Of a DNA stretch of 49,669 nt, positions 49,635 through 49,669 are shown in pieces. Origin of the DNA: Collinsella aerofaciens (lineage in GTDB: Bacteria; Actinomycetota; Coriobacteriia; Coriobacteriales; Coriobacteriaceae); NCBI RefSeq assembly GCF_015670795.1, contig NZ_JADPCJ010000017.1:1-49669 (forward strand), in the 5' to 3' direction. Every line of letters starts with the position of its first letter. Position 1 is the stretch's first letter. Under the pieces are notes generated by a model. It made no database searches, had not been told where the DNA came from, and saw only the letters and a program-made list of their open reading frames with translations. The position numbers and the translations under genes were made by a program.

Positions 49635-49669
49635 GGGGGTCCTGTGTAGTCACCCTGTAGGCGGAACTC

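Overview
The window looks like chromosomal DNA of a Collinsella-like coriobacterium (Actinomycetota, gut anaerobe). The support is a GC-rich coding style, long spurious antisense frames, a fermentative gene set (pyruvate formate-lyase, flavodiiron protein), lactose-type PTS modules and a dense population of palindromic intergenic repeats. The genus is inferred from gene content and style, not from a marker gene.

Left end (1-5.1 kb): a possible remnant of a secreted protein, tRNA-Thr(CGT), an orphan mannose-family PTS IIB whose phosphorylatable His is replaced by Tyr and which runs into a 154-bp inverted-repeat element, an aldose 1-epimerase divergent from a DeoR-type regulator, and a Fic protein under a four-copy palindromic operator.

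Centre (5.2-32.9 kb): a large galactoside-utilisation island. Three paralogous cassettes each encode a lactose-type PTS IICB (LacE) and a GH1 6-phospho-beta-galactosidase (LacG), each divergent from its own LacI-family repressor. A fourth LacI-family gene is divergent from galK-galT. One lacF (IIA) appears to serve all three LacE proteins. lacA-lacB, lacX, lacC and a class II GatY/KbaY-type aldolase supply the tagatose-6-phosphate pathway, while galM-galK-galT supply the entry steps of the Leloir pathway. Imported 6-phosphogalactosides would be split by LacG, and galactose-6-P would pass through LacAB, LacC and the aldolase to triose phosphates. A flavodiiron protein and a second DeoR regulator lie inside the island. 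Each LacI paralogue is flanked by its own variant of a CG-centred operator, and these variants differ in parallel with the recognition-helix residues.

Right part (33-49.7 kb): a Nudix-Vsr fusion protein, a Bce-type ABC transporter, a class I DAHP synthase, a MarR-controlled heterodimeric ABC exporter, an SDR dehydrogenase with a KdgT-type permease, and a pyruvate formate-lyase split into a 683-aa core lacking the glycyl-radical domain and a separate 83-aa glycyl-radical protein.

The most unusual material is in gaps and splits: the two-gene PFL, two families of long structured 3' elements with compensatory base changes, several other palindromic repeat families, the operator/recognition-helix divergence among the LacI paralogues, and the Nudix-Vsr fusion. 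All calls come from reading the sequence; no database search was run.
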